Below are positions 61,269 through 64,000 of a stretch of 64,000 bases of DNA, one piece after another. The translations under genes and the position numbers were made by a program. A model generated the notes under the pieces. That model was given only the letters and a program-made list of their open reading frames with translations. It searched no databases and was not told the DNA's origin. This DNA comes from Asanoa ferruginea. Lineage in GTDB: Bacteria > Actinomycetota > Actinomycetes > Mycobacteriales > Micromonosporaceae. The stretch is taken from assembly GCF_003387075.1 (NCBI RefSeq), contig NZ_QUMQ01000001.1, forward strand, positions 3,410,001 to 3,474,000. Direction: 5' to 3'. How positions within the stretch are numbered: position 1 is the first letter of the stretch; each line of letters opens with the position of its first letter.

Positions 61269-61629
61269 TCGTCACCACCTGCCACGTCTGGTGCAGGCGC
61301 AACACCAGCACCGGGACCGTCAGACAGACCACAAGGATGATCACCGAGCCCCAGCGGGTCGGCTCCAGCTTGGCCAGCACGTAGCCGAGCGGCGGGAGGC
61401 AGATGATCGTCACGACGTAGCCCAGGAACGTCACCGCGCTGGCCGGCCGGTCGCCGCCCGAGGCCGCGACCGCCGCCGAGATCAGCAGCGCGATCAGCGC
61501 GACCTCGACGAGGGCCAACCCGAGGAGCTGACCGCGGCCCGGCGCGCGTTCGCGCAGCGCCTCGACCAGGGCCCAGACGCCGACCAGCAGCGACAGGCCG
61601 ATCACGAGTCCGGAGAGCGTGCCGTTCAC
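61261..61629 (-). CDS. Small integral membrane protein
   Basis: 122 aa with four TM helices (about 5-23, 33-57, 65-88, 95-115). Start taken as GTG 61627-61629; a GTG two codons upstream is an alternative. Coupled to the membrane protein downstream. Divergent from the oxidoreductase gene with a 54-bp gap. No named family recognised. Confidence 0.68.
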   Translation of the reverse strand: MNGTLSGLVIGLSLLVGVWALVEALRERAPGRGQLLGLALVEVALIALLISAAVAASGGDRPASAVTFLGYVVTIICLPPLGYVLAKLEPTRWGSVIILVVCLTVPVLVLRLHQTWQVVTSG

Positions 61630-61683
61630 GGGCACACCGTACTCGGCGCGAAGGCGCCGCAGCTCATCGGGCAGACTGGGCCC

Positions 61684-62580
61684 ATGCCTCTCCGGTTCGG
61701 TCTGTTCGGCACCGGCCCCTGGGCCACCGCCACCCACGCGCCCGCGATCGTCGCCCACCCCGACGCCGAGTTGGTCGGTGTCTGGGGCCGCGACCCGGCC
61801 AAGGCGGCCGCGCTGGCCGGCGAGACCGGGAGCCGGGCCTACGCCGAGATCGACGCGCTGCTCGCCGACGTCGACGCGGTGGCCGTCGCCCTGCCGCCCG
61901 ACGTGCAGGCCGGGATCGCCGAGCGGGCCGCCGAGGCCGGCAAGCACCTGCTGCTCGACAAGCCGCTCGCGCTCAGCGTCGACGCGGCCGACCGGGTGGT
62001 CGCCGCGGCCGACGAGGCCGGGGTGGCGTCGGTGGTGTTCTTCACCGCCCGGTTCGACGACAAGGTGACCGCTGCCCTCCGCGAGATCATCGCCACCGGC
62101 GGTTGGGAAGGCAGCCGGATGGCCCACCTGAGCTCGATCTTCCAGCCCGGCAACCCCTACGGCGCGTCGCCGTGGCGGCGCACCGAGGGCGGCCTCTGGG
62201 ACGTCGGCCCGCACGCGCTGTCGCAGGTGCTGCCGGTGCTCGGCCCGGTCGCCGAGGTGTCCGCCATCGAAGGGCCGCGGGCCACCACCAACCTGTTGCT
62301 GCGGCACACCTCCGGCGCGGTCAGCACGGTCACCGTGACAGTCGACGCGCCGCCGGCCGCGGTGCTGCGCGACATCACGTTCTTCGGTGAGCACGGGGTC
62401 GCATCGGTGCCGCGCGGCGAGGGCGACGTGCGGGCCGTCTTCGCCACCGCCATCGACCTGCTGATCGCCGAGATCGGCGGCGCCAGCCACGACGTCGGTG
62501 TCCACTTCGGACGCGACGTGGTCGCGGTGCTGGCCGCGGCCGAGCGGTCGCGCGAAGACGGCCGCGTCGCGAAACTCTAA
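61684..62580 (+). CDS. Gfo/Idh/MocA family oxidoreductase
   Basis: 298 aa. Rossmann start RFGLFGTGPWATATHAPAIVAH, the Lys motif as LLLDKPLAL (family EKP, here DKP), and GLWDVGPHALSQVLPVLGP in the C-terminal alpha/beta domain. NAD(P)-dependent sugar or polyol dehydrogenase; substrate unknown. ATG 61684 lacks a clear ribosome site. Overlaps by four bp the convergent GGDEF-EAL gene. Confidence 0.9.
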   Translation: MPLRFGLFGTGPWATATHAPAIVAHPDAELVGVWGRDPAKAAALAGETGSRAYAEIDALLADVDAVAVALPPDVQAGIAERAAEAGKHLLLDKPLALSVDAADRVVAAADEAGVASVVFFTARFDDKVTAALREIIATGGWEGSRMAHLSSIFQPGNPYGASPWRRTEGGLWDVGPHALSQVLPVLGPVAEVSAIEGPRATTNLLLRHTSGAVSTVTVTVDAPPAAVLRDITFFGEHGVASVPRGEGDVRAVFATAIDLLIAEIGGASHDVGVHFGRDVVAVLAAAERSREDGRVAKL

Positions 62581-64000
62581 GCGGCCAGCTGCTTGAGGCG
62601 CAGCCAGCGCAGGGCGGCCGGCAGAGGCATCGGTCGGGAGAACAGGAAGCCCTGGCCGTAGGGGCAGCCGGTGCGGCGCAGCAGGTCGCGTTCCTCGGTG
62701 GTCTCGATGCCCTCGGCGACCACCTCCAGGCCCAGCGTGTGCGCCAGCCGCACGATGCCGTCGACCAGCGCCCGCTGCTGCGCCGACGTCGCGATCGTGC
62801 CGGTGAACAACCGGTCGATCTTGAGTACGTCGAGCGGCACGTGCCGCAGGTAGCTCAGCGACGAGTAGCCCGTGCCGAAGTCGTCGATCGCCACCCGCAC
62901 GCCGAGCCGGCGTACCTCGGCGAGGTCGTCCCAGACCTGCTCGTCGTCGCGGAGCAGCAGGCTCTCGGTGATCTCCAGCATCAGGCACGACGGTGGCAAC
63001 CCGTGCCCGGCCAGCTCACGCTTGATCAGCCGGACGAAGCCGGGCGTGCGGAACTGCCGGGCCGAGACGTTGACGGCCACGTACGGCGCGCCGGTCGGGT
63101 GCTCGCGCCGCCAGGTCCGCGCGGCCTCGACGGCGGTCTTCAGCACCCACTCGCCGATCGGCACCACCAGCCCGGACTCCTCGGCCACGTCGATGAACGC
63201 GTCGGGCGCCAGCCGGCCGCGGGTCGGGTGGTTCCAGCGCAGCAGCGCTTCGAAGCCGGCGGTGTGCCCGTCGGAGAGCCGGACGATCGGCTGGTATTCC
63301 AGCACGAGCTGGTTGTTGTGGATCGCGTGGTCGAGCTCCGCGCGCAGCTCCAACTGCTCGACGATCGTGGTGTGCAACTCGGGCTGGTAGCGCCGCCACT
63401 GACTCTTGCCGGCGCCCTTGGAGACGTAGAGCGCGAGGTCGGCCTGGCGCAGCAGTTCGGCGCCGTCCTCGGCGTCGGCGGTGGTGCCGATGCCGATGCT
63501 GGCCGAGCAGCTGATCTGGTGGCCGGCGATGGTGTAGGGCTCGCGCAGGGCCCGGGTGATCCGGTCGGCGACGTCTTCGACATCGGCCGGCTCGCCGGCG
63601 TCGTCGATCAGCACCGAGAACTCGTCACCGCCGAGGCGGGCCGCCGTGTCGTGCGGGCGCAGCGCGGCGCTGATCCGCCGGCCGACCGCCTTGAGCACCT
63701 GGTCGCCGCTGGCGTGCCCGAGCGTGTCGTTGACCACCTTGAAGTCGTCGAGGTCGATGAACAGCACCCCGACGACGCCGCGCCGCGCGTCGATCGCTTT
63801 CTGCATCCGCTCGGCGAACAGCGCCCGGTTGGCCAGCCCAGTCAGCGCGTCGTGGTTGGCCCGGTGGGTGAGCTCGCGCTCCAGCCGGCGCTTGTCGGTG
63901 ACGTCGCGCAGCGTGAAAACCAGGCCGCGCACGGTCGGGTCGTCGCGCAGGTCGCGGACCGAGATCTCGACCTGCACGGCGGTGCCGTCGGCGCGCTTCA
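62577..64000 (-). CDS. PAS-GGDEF-EAL cyclic-di-GMP enzyme, 5' part outside window
   Basis: 474 residues visible; the start lies beyond the right edge. The left part is a PAS/PAC end (KRADGTAVQVEISVRDL, GLVFTLRDVTDKRRLEREL), then GGDEF with ARLGGDEFSVLI (intact GGDEF; likely active diguanylate cyclase) and an EAL domain with GFEALLRW, EITESLLL, IDDFGTGYSS, and AEGIET (metal-binding residues present; likely active phosphodiesterase). No TM in the visible part. Controls c-di-GMP, which governs development in filamentous actinomycetes. Confidence 0.93.
   Translation of the reverse strand, partial: KRADGTAVQVEISVRDLRDDPTVRGLVFTLRDVTDKRRLERELTHRANHDALTGLANRALFAERMQKAIDARRGVVGVLFIDLDDFKVVNDTLGHASGDQVLKAVGRRISAALRPHDTAARLGGDEFSVLIDDAGEPADVEDVADRITRALREPYTIAGHQISCSASIGIGTTADAEDGAELLRQADLALYVSKGAGKSQWRRYQPELHTTIVEQLELRAELDHAIHNNQLVLEYQPIVRLSDGHTAGFEALLRWNHPTRGRLAPDAFIDVAEESGLVVPIGEWVLKTAVEAARTWRREHPTGAPYVAVNVSARQFRTPGFVRLIKRELAGHGLPPSCLMLEITESLLLRDDEQVWDDLAEVRRLGVRVAIDDFGTGYSSLSYLRHVPLDVLKIDRLFTGTIATSAQQRALVDGIVRLAHTLGLEVVAEGIETTEERDLLRRTGCPYGQGFLFSRPMPLPAALRWLRLKQLAA

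Overview
The window is about 70% G+C, densely coded, uses many GTG starts, and is full of actinobacterial marker genes: a Kgd-type fused 2-oxoglutarate decarboxylase/succinyltransferase, LysX, PadR/DUF4097 and DUF1800/DUF1501 pairs, secreted CBM2-type chitinases and an HtrA protease with a Pro/Gln-rich cytoplasmic arm. I infer a soil or plant-associated filamentous actinomycete, probably Micromonosporaceae. No rRNA, tRNA, phage, transposase, integrase or CRISPR array was seen. The window looks like ordinary chromosome with two repeat-rich intergenic islands.

Layout. 1-6.5 kb: the N-terminal 757 residues of kgd, a drug/lipid-type ABC transporter (ATPase plus permease), a conserved hotdog-like protein, and a divergent acyltransferase pair (OlsB-like, OlsA/PlsC-like) likely to make an aminolipid. 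6.6-12.1 kb: a DUF4097/PadR autoregulated pair with a palindromic operator, then a response regulator-sensor kinase-HtrA envelope stress operon. 12.4-16.9 kb: an unusual three-gene operon: a 1141-aa fusion (PqqD-like, M50 protease, two cNMP-binding-like folds, FecR-like, secreted tail), a Zn-ribbon miniprotein, and a Ca-loop protein with a RiPP-leader-like N-terminus. This is the best candidate for an undescribed system. 17-27 kb: an orphan MalK-like ATPase, a Ser/Thr kinase, a patatin-acyltransferase pair, a giant SCO7613-like membrane protein, and a fatty acid desaturase. 27-30.2 kb: two paralogous lipoproteins, pterin dehydratase, FHA protein.

30.2-31.5 kb is a 1.24-kb noncoding convergent gap with 18-bp tandem repeats, a satellite of about 178-bp period, short dispersed 12-mers and a 69-nt near-perfect palindrome. 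31.5-38 kb: ornithine aminotransferase plus a dimethylargininase-like hydrolase, a DUF4190-like protein, a CoA-disulfide-reductase-like flavoprotein with a YbdK ligase, and a membrane protein. 38.1-45.5 kb: LysX (lysyl-phosphatidylglycerol synthase/LysRS), a DUF998 protein, three more palindromes of the same family, a FAD oxidase, a DedA protein and an IMPase-like enzyme.

45.5-50.4 kb: a polysaccharide-degrading block (two GH18 chitinases and a GH16 glucanase) with readable promoters and a LacI-type operator. 50.4-54.8 kb: YidC paralogue and small membrane protein, then DUF1800/DUF1501 exported proteins. 54.8-64 kb: two alpha/beta hydrolases, a TetR regulator with twin operators facing a tandem-duplicated SDR pair, a GH13 trehalose-synthase-like enzyme, a FabG-like reductase, two small membrane proteins, a Gfo/Idh/MocA oxidoreductase and the C-terminal part of a PAS-GGDEF-EAL protein.

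The recurring themes are membrane lipid modification (OlsB/OlsA, LysX, desaturase, acyltransferase, patatin, DedA), envelope stress sensing (two-component system plus HtrA) and exported hydrolases for chitin and beta-glucan.
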